Assembly (NCBI GenBank): GCA_009731375.1
Contig: BJOX01000054.1
Coordinates: 1,032,240 to 1,096,239 of the forward strand
Direction: 5' to 3'
Length of the DNA stretch: 64,000 nucleotides
Source: Paulinella micropora
Taxonomy: Eukaryota > Cercozoa > Imbricatea > Euglyphida
Under the pieces are notes generated by a model, which saw only the letters and a list, made by a program, of their open reading frames with translations, did not search any database and had not been told where the DNA came from. The position numbers and the translations under genes were made by a program. Of this stretch, positions 33,287 through 44,279 are shown piece by piece. Each line of letters begins with the position of its first letter. The stretch's first letter is position 1.

Positions 33287-33641
33287 AGTAGTAAAGGGTC
33301 GCACTTCAGGACGGATCTTCAGTGCAGTTTCATCGCACAAACCACACTAAGAGCCGTTATTTATTATTTCCTCTTCCTATTCTCTCTAAGTTCAAAACAA
33401 CAATTTCATTAAAATCTCTCTTATTACGATTTCTCTCTGGACTACTTCACACAAAAAGCAAAAAGTTGACCAACTCCAGAACTTAGAGGGCGTGAAATTG
33501 TCTTGAGCCACTAGGTGTCTGGTGTGGAAGTGTTTTTAAGTATTGCCATCACACTAAGAGCCGTTATTCATTATTTTCTCTACCTGTTTATAACAAATAC
33601 AGACAGACAAAAGAAAGAAAAACGGCTACCTGTAAATAATT
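33287..33641. repeat. Left terminal inverted repeat of the Polinton
   Basis: Pairs with 54755-55109. The outer about 70 bp and the inner about 100 bp match well; the middle is diverged. CACACTAAGAGCCGTTATT occurs twice inside it (33343 and 33550), a direct repeat also seen in the right copy. Confidence 0.85.
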
Positions 33642-33676
33642 ATTATTTAAATAAATAAAATAAAGACACATATAGG

Positions 33677-34176
33677 ATGACAAACGAAGACACTCAGAGA
33701 TTTAGAATGTCCAGAGGTTGTGTTATGGTAAAGAAAAACGGAAAGAGACCAATGGTAAAAGTTCAATGGAGAGAAAAGTTATGTGTAAGAGTTTCTGTAC
33801 AGGAAAGAAAAAATCAAAAGACCAAGCATTGGAAGAAGCAAAGAAGTATCACGAGAAAAATATAATACCTAAATATGAGGAATGGAAAAATAACTACGAT
33901 AAAGAAACAAGAATAATCAAAAAAGAAAAGAAGAAAATTTGGAAGCATAAAGATTTTAAGTGTGGATGTGGTGCTGAAATACATAATGGAAACAAAACGC
34001 GACATATGAAGTCTCAGAAACATATTTCAGCAGAAAAAGAAAAACCTCCAGTTCCTCCAAGGCCAAGCAAAGAGTATATGGATAGAATAAAGAAGGATGA
34101 CGATGATAGATGTAATATGTGTGGATACATGGAACATAACTGCCACTGCGGTTGCGGGTATGGCAAGTATCAGTAA
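33677..34176 (+). pseudogene. Left-terminal zinc-finger protein (frameshifted)
   Basis: Two overlapping frames (33677-33865 and 33718-34176) form one gene with a shift near 33780. The N-terminal part (RPMVKVQWREK; KKSKDQALEEAKKYHEK; PKYEEWKNN) is followed by a CxC-x-HxxxxxH finger (FKCGCGAEI, TRHMKSQKH) and a Cys/His-rich tail (CNMCGYMEHNCHCGCG). The right-terminal gene (54188-54698, minus) has the same arrangement (VVVRWGEEDKIKV; KEQALEEANKFYEENIKPKY). A DNA-binding protein is likely. The N-terminal layout recalls AP2-like domains, which is an inference. Confidence 0.55.
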
Positions 34177-34184
34177 TCAAAAAG

Positions 34185-34337
34185 TTTCTCTGAGGAAACC
34201 AATGAATTTCCATTTAAAGACAAGGAGTGTCCTTATATATAGGGGCACACACGAGGCCACGAGGGGACGACCGATTGAGGCAGACAAATATTTTAGTTTT
34301 ATAAAATTATATTTTCCTTGATATACTATTATCAAAC
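34185..34337 (+). promoter_or_regulatory. AT-rich leader before the polymerase gene
   Basis: Contains TATATATAGG near 34233 and GATATACTATTATCAAAC directly before the polymerase ATG. Other genes of this element also have TATATA-type sequence very close to their ATG. Confidence 0.35.
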
Positions 34338-35819
34338 ATGGAGACACACACATATAACGGCAAGGTCTACAGGTTGGATAGATTAAGGGAATATAAGATA
34401 AATTACGAAATTAAGTCTGTCAGGGTTCGGGATGTGCTATATATCAAACCGAAGGTAAGGGGGTATAAAATTGATACACAGACAGCCCAAAACTACTTGA
34501 ACCAAGTAAGAGGTGCGGTGTATTTCGAACACCATGCTATACCAATAGCACCACCTTTACCTACGATTGAAGAGAAAAAAGAGATGAAAGAAAATTACAG
34601 AGACTTGTTGCGGTATGGTAATTATGATATCATGAGGGACGAGAGCAAGGAACACGAACTAGGAATAAATGAAAGCCGATATGCGGTAAGGATTAATGGC
34701 AACTTCCGATCATTTACGATGCGCGACGTAATAAGATTTATTGAGATCGTGTTGAACGACTTTGTAAGACTGCAATCACCCGCAGATAAGGTTAGCCTAG
34801 GTATTGAGTTTGTGGATTACTACGGAAAAGTATCAACAGGCTTACACAAAGTTAATCAAATCTCGGTTGAAAAAGTTTTAGAAAGATTGTCGGCAATATT
34901 TCAAAGCAACGAAAGTCTTTACATGGATGAGAACGGAATAAACTTTGATAAATTAAAATTTGTGTTGAAATCTTTTAAAATGCCGACGGGGACAAGGCTA
35001 CAGGTTTTGAACAAATTGGATATATACAGAAAGAAAGGAGTAATCAGTATTACAAACAACGATAACTTATGCTTAGCACGAGCAATCGTTGTAGTCAAAG
35101 CAAAAATGGAAAAACATCAAAAATACTCGCAAATTATGCGAGGACGAAAGATACAGCAGGAAATGGCCGAGGCTTTACACGATGAAGCGAAAGTCATTAA
35201 GTATGTGTGCGGGATACCTGAAATTAATACATTCGCTAATCACATTAAATACAATCTGGTTATTGTTGAATTCCCTGACAAAATCGTCTATAAAACAGAT
35301 CTACTTGATGCGAACGGCGGACTGCTTACTAACCTTTACATTCTAAAGACTGAAGGACATTACGATGCCATAACTAACATGAAGTCTATGCTAGGAAAGG
35401 AAAACTTCTGCGAGTTGTGTCTAAGGGGATACCAAAAAAGACATGCCTGTGAAGCCAAATGTAGTATCTGTGAAACCAAGGGTTGTAAGGGAATAAATGA
35501 CAAGAGCCAGTGGAAAGAATGTGAGCAGTGTAATAGAAAGTTTCCAAACACTGAATGCTTTAATAATCACAGGACAACAAACTGCGACGTTAAAGCGAAA
35601 TGTAAATCGTGCGGTCTTAATTACAGAAAGAAAGATGAACATAAATGCGGATATGTGAAATGCCGAAATGGCAAACTAGTGAAACCGCTTGAGCACCAAT
35701 GTGAAATAGTCCAATAAGAAATCTTACCGCCTTCAGAGCAATACATATTCTTTGACTTTGAAGCGACACAGGACACAGGCGAGCACATTGTTAATCATGC
35801 GGAAAGCCGGTATTACGAT

Positions 35820-35891
35820 GGAAGGGGCCCCGCCCCTTTCAAAACCCTTGACAAAAAATGTGGGGGTATGGTAGGGGGTGAAACCCCCTCC
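35820..35891 (+). repeat. GC-rich palindromic element P1, read through in the polymerase frame
   Basis: 72 bp with two nested hairpins, starting GGAAGGGGCCCCGCCCCTTT and ending GGGGGTGAAACCCCCTCC. The polymerase frame stays open through it and adds about 24 residues between exonuclease motifs I and II. The same unit occurs inverted at 37107-37167. Confidence 0.8.
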
Positions 35892-37106
35892 GAGGAACCG
35901 CCAGTAATTCACAAGAACATTCAAGATATCTGTAATTGGGCTTTTGACACTAAACACAGCGGATTTACATTTATCGCACAAAATGCCCGTGGTTATGATT
36001 GTCAGTTTATTCTTAAGTGGTTGGTTGATAATAAACAAACTCCATTTGTAATTTATGAGGGCGGTAAGATTATGATGATGACACTAAGAAGTATCGCTTT
36101 ATAGACAGCCTAAGTTTTCTTACGATGCCATTGTCAGACTTTCCAAAGACATTCGGGCTTACGGAACTTAAGAAAGGTTTCTTCCCGCACTTCTTCAATA
36201 CTGCGAAAAATAGAAACTATGTTGGCGTAATGCCACATAAGAAACATTACGGCTACGACACGATGGGAGGAGATAAACGAAAGGAATTTCTTGAATGGTA
36301 TGACGAACAAGTGAAAGCACACAACAGGTTTGATATGGCGAAGGAAATCGCAGAGTATTGTCATTCAGATGTTGATATACTGAGGAAGGGGTTGTATAGA
36401 TTTTAGAAACCAGTTTCTAGAGTTTGGTATTGACCCTTTTCAATATACAACTATTGCGAGTTGTGTTATGGCTTTGTATCGTGCTAAGTTTATGCCAGAG
36501 AATTCAATTGCGATATTGAACGCGGAAAAGCAAAACAGGATGACTTCTAGGGCTTGTGTAGAATGGCTAGCATACAGAAGCAGGTTAGACAAAACCGATA
36601 TTAAACACGCATTCAACGGAGGTGAAAAAATGTTTCAACTCGGGCAATCTCGTGTGTATGTAGATGGTTGGGACGAGAAAAACAAAACCGCTTATGAGTT
36701 TTACGGGTGTCATTGGCACGGATGTGATAAGTGTTGGAATAGAAATGCTATGAATGTGAAGAAGAATAAGACGATGGGCGAACTATACAAGGAAACAATG
36801 AGAATAGAAAAACAACTTAGCGAACAAGCGAAAGTAATAAGTATCTGGGAGTGCGAATGGAGCCTGATGAAAACCAGTGAAAGACTGGCAGAGGATACAA
36901 ACGAACGAATTACTGAACAAGAAGGACTAAACCCACGAGAGGCAATGTTTGGAGGTAGAGTGAATGCTCTGAAATTATATTGGAAATCACGACATGATAA
37001 TGAGTATGCAAAATATATTGACATACGCTCACTTTATCCGACCGTGATATATTACGACCTTTATCCAAGCGGACACCATATAATTATTAGACCAAGCAAT
37101 GAGGAT

Positions 37107-37167
37107 GGAGGGGGTTCCACCCCCTACCATACCCCCGCGGGTTTGGAAAGGGGCACAGCCCCCTTCC
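37107..37167 (-). repeat. GC-rich palindromic element P2, inverted copy in the polymerase gene
   Basis: 61 bp. On the minus strand it reads GGAAGGGGGCTGTGCCCC, then GGGGGTATGGTAGGGGGT, to CCCCCTCC, matching P1 along its length. Both local frames are open across it. A frameshift is required somewhere near it. Confidence 0.8.
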
Positions 37168-37913
37168 GAAGAGATGAAAAACAAAATTATAAACAGAGAA
37201 TATTTCGGAGTGGCTAAGGTTAAGATGCTACCACCAAGAGGCTTACTACACCCAGTCTTACCGAAAGCAGACAGAGGAAAGATGATGTATTACTTATGCG
37301 ATAAGTGCGGAATGACTGAGCAACATGGAGAATGTAAGCACACAGATAAAGAACGAGCAATAACTGGTACATGTGCAACTCCAAAAATTTACAAGGCATT
37401 AGACAAAGGGTATAAGTTAATAAAAATATATGAAGTATGGAACTGGAAAGAACAAAGCAGTAGTTTATTCAAAGAATACATAAAGACATTCTTGAAAGTA
37501 AAACAAGAGTCCAGCGGATATCCCGCGGGGTGTAATACGGAAGCAGAAAAGCAAAATTACATAAACAGCATGGAAATAAAAATGGGAGTTAAGATGGATG
37601 AAAGCAAAATATTTAAAAACGAAGGACGGAGAGCAGTGGCTAAGTTGTGCTTGAACTCTTTATGGGGCAAGTTTGGACTGAAACAAAATAAAACACAGAA
37701 CAAAATGATAAAGGATAAAGATACATTATACAAACTACTGAACGATAAATCAGTAGATAATATAAATATTAACATAATTAACGACCAAATTGTAGAAGCA
37801 AGTTATGACTTAAAACAGGATACGGTGAGCGACCCGATTAAAACAAATATTGTAGTTGCTTTATTTACTACATGCCACGCGAGAATGAGACTTTACAATA
37901 TGATGGACATTAG

Positions 37914-38484
37914 GTAGGTAGGTAGGTAGGTAGGTAGGTAGGTAGGTAGGTAGGTAGGTAGGTAGTAGGTAGGTAGGTAGGTAGGTAGGTAGGTAGGTAG
38001 GTAGGTAGGTAGGTAGGTAGGTAGGTAGGTAGGTAGGTAGGTAGGTAGGTAGGTAGGTAGGTAGATAGATAGATAGATAGATGGATGGATGGATGGATGG
38101 ATGGATANNNNNNNNNNNNNNNNNNNNNNNNNNNNNNNNNNNNNNNNNNNNNNNNNNNNNNNNNNNNNNNNNNNNNNNNNNNNNNNNNNNNNNNNNNNNN
38201 NNNNNNNNNNNNNNNNNNNNNNNNNNNNNNNNNNNNNNNNNNNNNNNNNNNNNNNNNNNNNNNNNNNNNNNNNNNNNNNNNNNNNNNNNNNNNNNNNNNN
38301 NNNNNNNNNNNNNNNNNNNNNNNNNNNNNNNNNNNNNNNNNNNNNNNNNNNNNNNNNNNNNNNNNNNNNNNNNNNNNNNNNNNNNNNNNNNNNNNNNNNN
38401 NNNNNNNNNNNNNNNNNNNNNNNNNNNNNNNNNNNNNNNNNNNNNNNNNNNNNNNNNNNNNNNNNNNNNNNNNNNNNNNNNNNN

Positions 38485-38554
<70 letters not shown>

Positions 38555-38770
38555 GTAGATAGGTAGATAGGTAGATAGGTAGATAGATAGACAGACAGAC
38601 AGACCGACCGGTAAAGTGTAAGCTTTGACTAAGTTAAGATCTTTAGAAAGTTGTCCTGTCTCTTCTTGATAGGATACTCGAAGACCAAGAAAAGCATCGG
38701 TCAACAGACATACCTAAAACGTAGAAAAAAATAAATAAAGAAATAAATAAAAAAGGCAAGAACGACTTAA
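37914..38770. repeat. (GGTA)n/(GATA)n microsatellite insertion with gap, between polymerase motifs B and C
   Basis: About 0.86 kb of tetranucleotide repeats, including 377 N and about 170 bp of unique sequence (38595-38770), sit between MRLYNMMDI and the YHDTDS motif. The polymerase coding is otherwise collinear. The microsatellite type is that of the host sequence, not of the AT-rich virus. Confidence 0.85.
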
Positions 38771-39336
38771 GACTACAACTATCTACTACTACTACAAGAG
38801 GATATTGTATCATGACACAGACAGCGTAATATATACGACAAACAAAGAAATTAATCAGGCAAATGTAGAGACAGGCGATTTACTGGGCGATTGGACTGAT
38901 GAATTGAAAGGAGCGAAAATAAAAACCTTTGTGGGAGGGGGGCCAAAATGTTATGGATACTTATTAGATAATGGCAAAGCCAGTATGAAAGTAAAAGGAT
39001 TTAGTATGAACTATGAAACGAAAAAAGCATTGAATTTACCGAATATGTTAAGTGTAATAAGTTGCGGGTTAGGCATTACGAACACTGAATTATTTGAGAA
39101 TGGCAAAAATGAACTGGCTGAATTGTTGGAGACTGATGAAGAATTAAGGATTGCTAAGCGAATTGAGAAATCTGGAAAAATAGTTATAATAGAAAACAAC
39201 AAGATAACACGAGACAAACAAAAGAAAAAAATAACAAGCGAATACTTAGAAAAGATATTTAGTTTTACATATACGAAAAGACAAGTTATCGGAATTGTAG
39301 AGAATGCGATTGAAACTAGACCTTTTGGATATTAAT

Positions 39337-39483
39337 GATATTTGAGAATTGCGCTTTACTGCCCGAAGGGCGTAATCACTCTACGAGATGGTCGTGCTAC
39401 GCACTCTCGCTTATTCTCAAACATCGTCTGCCATTAAAGTATAAAACGATGTTTGGTGATGACGGCAGTCAGAACAAAATATC
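39337..39483 (+). repeat. Structured intergenic repeat 1 of element 2
   Basis: Begins 2 bp after the polymerase stop. Stem 1 GATATTT/AAATATC, stem 2 TTTGAGAAT/ATTCTCAAA, stem 3 AAACATCG/CGATGTTT. Extra hairpins lie inside stem 2 (GCCCGAAGGGC). Both bases of one stem-2 pair differ from copy 4 and pairing is kept. Confidence 0.85.
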
Positions 39484-39538
39484 AAATATCAAATAATTAA
39501 TTAATTTTTTTCCATAAACTTTTTTACCACTCTATATA

Positions 39539-39824
39539 GTGACCACCCTCACCAGATTATGTGAGAAGTTTGAGAAACTCTCTATTGAAAATAAAAAAGA
39601 AACATTTTCTCTTACCGATGTTAAAAAGATAATTACTGACGAAATCCAAATGATTGAAAATGCACGGGCAGGCAAGCCAAGGGATATTTTCCATTCGGTA
39701 AGTATAAAGGTAAGAAAATTCAAGATGTTGCTACCATTGACAAACCATATCTAGAATGGGTTACGAAACAGCCGTGGTTTGAGAAATTTACTGACATTAA
39801 AAGTGAAGTAAAAAAATATATTTG
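39539..39824 (+). pseudogene. Short exonuclease X-like C-terminal domain protein (frameshifted)
   Basis: The frame begins at a GTG right after TATATAGT. The equivalent context at 48377 reads TATATAGTATG, so an ATG has probably been lost by a 2-bp deletion. After about 52 codons the frame shifts, and the continuing frame gives FGKYKGKKIQDVATIDKPYL then EWVTKQPWF, ending with a stop at 39822-39824. The FGKYKGK...YLxWVxKQ pattern matches the small domain at the C-terminus of exodeoxyribonuclease X-type proteins (DUF3820-like). Confidence 0.5.
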
Positions 39825-39865
39825 ATATTTTTGCTAAGATTTTTTTAATATTTATATATATATCA

Positions 39866-40378
39866 ATGACTGACCTGTCAACCAAACAGGACTACTCAAA
39901 TGAAATTGACAAATGGAACCTTGACATTGAAATTAAGAAACCCACAATTAAATGGACTAAGCCTGACATTGTTTCTTTCTATGAACAATACAAACCCCAC
40001 GACGACACAGCGAAAGCTACAGACGAAGGATGTAATGTGAAAGTAGTTATTCCATTGGAGGCTACACCAGCAAAAATTATAATGGAGGAACCAAGCACAC
40101 CATTTAAGGAAACAGATCTTGTTGTGAGAGAGACTGGAATTACCGTAATAAAGGCTAATGTAGGCGAAGAGATAGCGAATGCTACATGTACAGAAGAAGG
40201 ATGTATATTAAATAAAGCACCTTGTAAAGAGTGTAAGAAAAAAAATGTGCTATCAGTTTCAATTGACGATGATAGATTTTGCGATGTGGCATGTGTACTT
40301 TCATTTCTAGAAAAAAATGAAGAAATGAATGAAGTTAGAAAAATAATTTTATCAAGTATTTTAAAAAGTGATATTTGA
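39866..40378 (+). CDS. Hypothetical protein with C-terminal zinc-binding motif
   Basis: 170 codons, intact, with TATATATATATCA directly before the ATG. The N-terminal half is acidic without known motifs. The C-terminal half has CTEEGC, CKECKKK and FCDVACVLSFL, which looks like a treble-clef or MYM-type zinc site. It is transcribed toward the virion protein gene (ends face each other, about 48 bp apart). No named family is recognised. Confidence 0.55.
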   Translation: MTDLSTKQDYSNEIDKWNLDIEIKKPTIKWTKPDIVSFYEQYKPHDDTAKATDEGCNVKVVIPLEATPAKIIMEEPSTPFKETDLVVRETGITVIKANVGEEIANATCTEEGCILNKAPCKECKKKNVLSVSIDDDRFCDVACVLSFLEKNEEMNEVRKIILSSILKSDI

Positions 40379-40426
40379 AAATCCACACTTCCATTTTCGT
40401 TTTTTTTTTTTGCTTTCATGGGTCTT

Positions 40427-41655
40427 CTAACCAAGTAAAAGCATACTCAATATACTTATTGTCTGATTTGTAGTAGCCTGTGCTGTTATACTAAGCCTTT
40501 CGCTTGGCAACATATCATCTAAATCATAATCATTAAAATCAATGCTTTGAGCATCATTCGTATTAACAAATACAACGGCTATAGTATTTCCACCAGCAAT
40601 AGTTGCGGTAGTATCAAATGAAACCAGACTTGTATTAGTATTGTTTTCAGCATAGACAGCACCAGTAAGGGTAGCATTTTTTATTACTTTAATGATTACA
40701 CCAGATTTACCATCTGTATTTAAGACATTTAGCCGTCTAGGATACACTATACTATAATTTGCAATGGTGTTTCCAATAATATTTGTATTATTCCTTATAG
40801 TAAAAGCATGAGTTGCTACATTCGTCGTATTTACTGTTCTTTCATAAATAAATGGAATACCTCTTATGATTTCAGTTCCTTCAATAAAGCATCCAACACT
40901 GGCAATTCTAAGATTTTGGATTTGCGGATTAGCACCAACTGCTATAGAAGCCAAGAATGGTAAAGTAGTATTATTAAGAGAAGGAGCAGTTTTGCTGTTA
41001 GCATATCGTATAGCATGGACTAGTTGAAATATCCCCGTGTTCGGATTTTCAATATAAAATGATATCTGACCAAAACCTAAGTATTGGTATTTAATCTGAA
41101 AACATTACCCTTACTGAAATCAATTGCTGGTAAGTAATCGGTTCCATCTGCTTTATCTACATTCCATTGACTTTGTTTAACCTCGGTAATGACAGTGGAG
41201 TTGTTCAATTGGTATATTTCCATTACACCATTTTCTCTTGAGAAGAAAAATCCGTCCGTTAAGAAGGAATCACCAATACCTACATAAGATGAATATCCGC
41301 CTGCTTCGTTTGTATCCCACAAAGCAGTAAATCTGACGCATACACCCATACCAGCACGATATTTAATTTTCCTTTTTGTTTCAATGAATAATCTTGAACC
41401 TCCAACAGCCTGTGTTGTTAGATATGCCATAGCACTCTTTTGCTCTAATGTAGCATTAGTAGTGCTTGTGTTCCACTTAGAGGTATTTACATTATACATA
41501 AATGTTTCTTGTATAATCGGTGTGTATTGTGATGTTGCTAATTCGCCAAATGCTGTTTTTTCAACATTAGTCTCAAGATAACCATCATGCCCGACTTTTA
41601 CATTCACAAACTTTCCGTCGGGATTTTGTGCGACCAAATTTCTCTGGTGGGACAT
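40427..41655 (-). pseudogene. Virion protein shared by both viral elements, element-2 copy (frameshifted)
   Basis: N-terminal frame 41077-41655 (MSHQRNLVAQNPDGKFVNVK) and a C-terminal frame down to 40427 join by one shift near 41090, for about 410 residues. It matches the element-1 protein at 1264-2503 over most of its length (TAFGEL, KYRAGMGVCVRF, WNVDKADG, YLGFGQISFYIENPNTG). Beta-rich, no catalytic motif. It lies downstream of the major capsid gene on the same strand, so a capsid-decorating or fibre role is inferred. Confidence 0.65.
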
Positions 41656-41708
41656 TGTTGGTCTATATTATCAAAAAAAAATTAACTATCAAAATTAATA
41701 ATTACCAC

Positions 41709-43262
41709 TTAACTAATTGTAATAACATTTGCCTTCACTTGAATCTCTCGCTGAGTGATAGCAAGAGTGTAATGATTGAGACCATTAACACCTGGAGTAG
41801 TAGCCATCATCTCCCAGCGTCTCTCTTGAGAAAGGTCAAGCCCACTAATTTTCATTCTGGTCTTTACTCCAAAGCGGGCGAGTGTTGTCAAATGTATCAA
41901 CCCAGAACCAGTTGTATTGATAGACATTGCTATTTACCAAAGCACTGCCTTCAATCTTATTTTTTAGAAACATGTAATCTTCAAGGGTTGTATTAGCAGT
42001 GTTAATATTAGATTCTTGAAGTCTACACCCGTCAAGGGTAGTATAGAAGTAAGTAATCTTTGAACCATTCCTATTATCGTTATCATACGCGGTATTCTTT
42101 GTTTCTTCATTATTAAATGCTGAATGGTAAATTTTCTTAATTCTCCGTCCGTGTCCTCTATCAAACCTCATAATAATGTTTTGACTTGTAGATGCCGGAA
42201 TTGTGTTTTTGTATGAGTATGGGTAGTCAATTGAATAGTGAGACATACCTTCTGCACTGCTCACTTTTTGTTGAATAGACTGTATAACATCAGGGTTTGT
42301 TTCAACCGCTAGAAACAAGTTTAAGTTTGCTACCTGTGAATTAGTGGTGCAAGGAAAAGAACCTTGATTTGCTGTGTTAATAGTGGTAGCTAGACCTGTA
42401 TTTGCATCAACACCACCAACGTGATAAATAGTTCTGTTACTAGCCGCCCAAACAATTCGCATGGTCAGAATTTCAGGAAGCATAATAGTCTTATCAAGTG
42501 CGAAAATAGTATTGTAAATCATAGACAATGGAATCTTCACATAAATAATGGGATCTGTGTTAGCACCACCAATACCTCCCTCAAGATACTTTGCCTGAGT
42601 GTATGAAACATTCACAGCAGACAAAGCACCCGCTCCAGTTGTCAGCAAAGTATCATCATGTCTTCGTGCATTAAGTGATGGAGGAGCGATAGCCCCAGCA
42701 ATAGCATTACCAAAACGATTAAATGTTGCCTGAAGGTTAGCATCGTTATTAATACTAGCTGCTACAGTCGCAGCACTTGCCTGTTGTCCAGCATACACGT
42801 TAGCAGTAAAGGCTGTTATTGCTCGCCCATCAGCATTACACTTTTGAAGCATACACCCAGCACCAAGACCTGCTCCATGGTTCTCAAGTGCCAAACAGTC
42901 CTTCAATGAAGTCTCAGGCTTCCAAATCATTTCGTAATAGTTCCGACATTATTCAAATCACACAAATAAACACCACTACGGGTTTGAAGTTGAATCTGTC
43001 TAATCATACTCAAACAATCCATAAAAATACGATTGTGTCTATCTACAACTCCTGTAGCACCAGGGATGTAAGTGAAACTCAGCACCGACTTTGCCAAGTT
43101 AAATGGGCGACTGATAAGGTCAAATGTGCTTTCCTGACCGCCCGCTGAAGTAACAACAACATTTCCTGCTCCTTCGCGAGGAGTAAGTTTGTTAAGGCGA
43201 TACGAACCGCTGATATAATCAGTCTTACTGAAGTCTAATTCTCCGCCGTGTTGAGTTGGCAT
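41709..43262 (-). pseudogene. Major capsid protein (double jelly roll), frameshifted
   Basis: Three frames in order: 42927-43262 (MPTQHGGELDFSKTDYISGS), 41845-42930 (MIWKPETSLKDCLALENHG) and the end to 41709 (RMKISGLDLSQERRWEM; ITQREIQVKANVITIS). Shifts lie near 42930 and 41885. The total is about 517 residues, the usual size of Polinton/PLV major capsid proteins. It has the expected mix of beta strands and long loops, and lies in the capsid gene block beside penton and protease. It would build the icosahedral shell as trimers. No other product in the element has the length and place of a capsid protein. Confidence 0.75.
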
Positions 43263-43338
43263 TTTTGTTTTTTAGGCAGTTGTGAAATTAACTAATTCAT
43301 CAGAATATATTTATAGAAAAAAAATAATTCTAAAATAA

Positions 43339-44134
43339 TTATCTGGACTTTAACAAATTGAAAAATGATGTAAATAAATTAAAATAATTTGTCTCTCTGT
43401 AAATTAATAATGTCATAACAATTCCTAGCCCATTAAGATTTATAGCCTGATCGTTTTCGTCTGTAAGATAAAACCTATATACATTATTTGAACTGGTGGA
43501 TAATTTCTTACCATACTCCGACCCACTTCCGTCGTATATAATGGCACCAAATGGAATTTCGTTGGCGGTGTATATTTCTTGTAGCACATGATTATCTCCT
43601 TCACCAACTAAGTCCGATTGAAGGTATAAAGTCTTTTCGCCAGTTAAAATAATTACATTTGGCGATTTAATAAAATCATTAGCGAAGAAATATGTTGAAT
43701 TTCTATCAAAACCCATAACCTCGTGAATGCGGGTATCGGTATCAAATACCTCCGTTATTTGAAACACTGAATGTTAATTTACCATCCTCCGCTTCTGTGT
43801 TGGTATTGTTGCTTGAGACAACATAAGTATAGTAATTCGGACTTTCTGTCGTCAGTACCTCCGACAACTTATTTTTTAAATTGTTCATTGTGTAGTTTCC
43901 CTCAGGTATCGTAATTAAAGCCTCATACCCGTCTTCGGATAATGTAAAAGTATTATATGGTGAAGCCACAGAGTAATAAGATTTTGGAACATAGATATGA
44001 AGAATTTTACAATGTGTGGGATTGTCTAACCCCTTCATATTGACTTCGTGTGTGAAGTCGCTATCTGTGCCTGTTATTCTGTTTTTGCTATTTATGTAAT
44101 AGATACCACTTGCACGGCCTCCCTTGTACTCCAT
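43339..44134 (-). pseudogene. Penton-type minor capsid protein (element 2), one frameshift
   Basis: Frames 43742-44134 (MEYKGGRASGIYYINSKNRI) and 43339-43767 (GFDRNSTYFF; LYLQSDLVGEGDNHVLQEI; FYLTDENDQAINLNGLG) overlap and join by one shift near 43755, for about 265 residues, equal to the element-1 penton. The FDRNS...LYLQSDL...PFGAIIY...LTDENDQ series is typical of vertex proteins of this virus group as I know them. The start codon at 44134 directly abuts structured repeat 2. Confidence 0.7.
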
Positions 44135-44279
44135 GATATGTAGAATTGCGCTTCGTGCTCCGCACTCTCGCTTATTCTAAACATCGTTTTTTTCTTTTTC
44201 AAAAAAATTAATGCTTATTGTAATCCTTAAAAGTACGTAGCCCCGATGTTTGTTGAAGACGAAGTCTGAAACAAATATC
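44135..44279 (+). repeat. Structured intergenic repeat 2 of element 2
   Basis: Fills the whole space between the penton start codon (44134) and the protease stop (44278-44280). Stem 1 GATAT/ATATC, stem 2 TAGAAT/ATTCTA, stem 3 AAACATCG/CGATGTTT, inner hairpin GTGC/GCAC. It must therefore hold the penton 5' leader and the protease 3' end. Confidence 0.8.

Larger units (their letters stand above)
34338..39335 (+). pseudogene. polB: Protein-primed family B DNA polymerase (pPolB), multiply broken
   Basis: N-terminal part 34338-35717 with the DNLCLARAI motif and a Cys-rich zinc region (FCELCLRGYQKRHAC; CEQCNRKFPNTECF; CKSCGLNYRKKDEHKCG). In-frame TAA at 35715. Then exonuclease motifs I (FFDFEAT), II (FIAQNARGYDCQF) and, after a shift near 36090, III (YCHSDVDIL). 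After another shift near 36395 comes motif A (DIRSLYPTV, about 37020). A further shift lies between 37099 and 37217. Motif B (KLCLNSLWGKFG) is near 37650. The frame ends at 37917 in a (GGTA)n/(GATA)n block with a 377-N gap. Motif C (YHDTDSVIY, 38804) and the thumb region follow to 39335. Two GC-rich palindromes lie inside (35820, 37107). It would replicate the element from a terminal protein, but as assembled it is inactive. Confidence 0.9.

Noticed and set aside
37910-38820. Intein at the polymerase motif C site
   Set aside because: The insertion is near the usual intein position but consists of microsatellite, N and a short sequence without intein splicing motifs.
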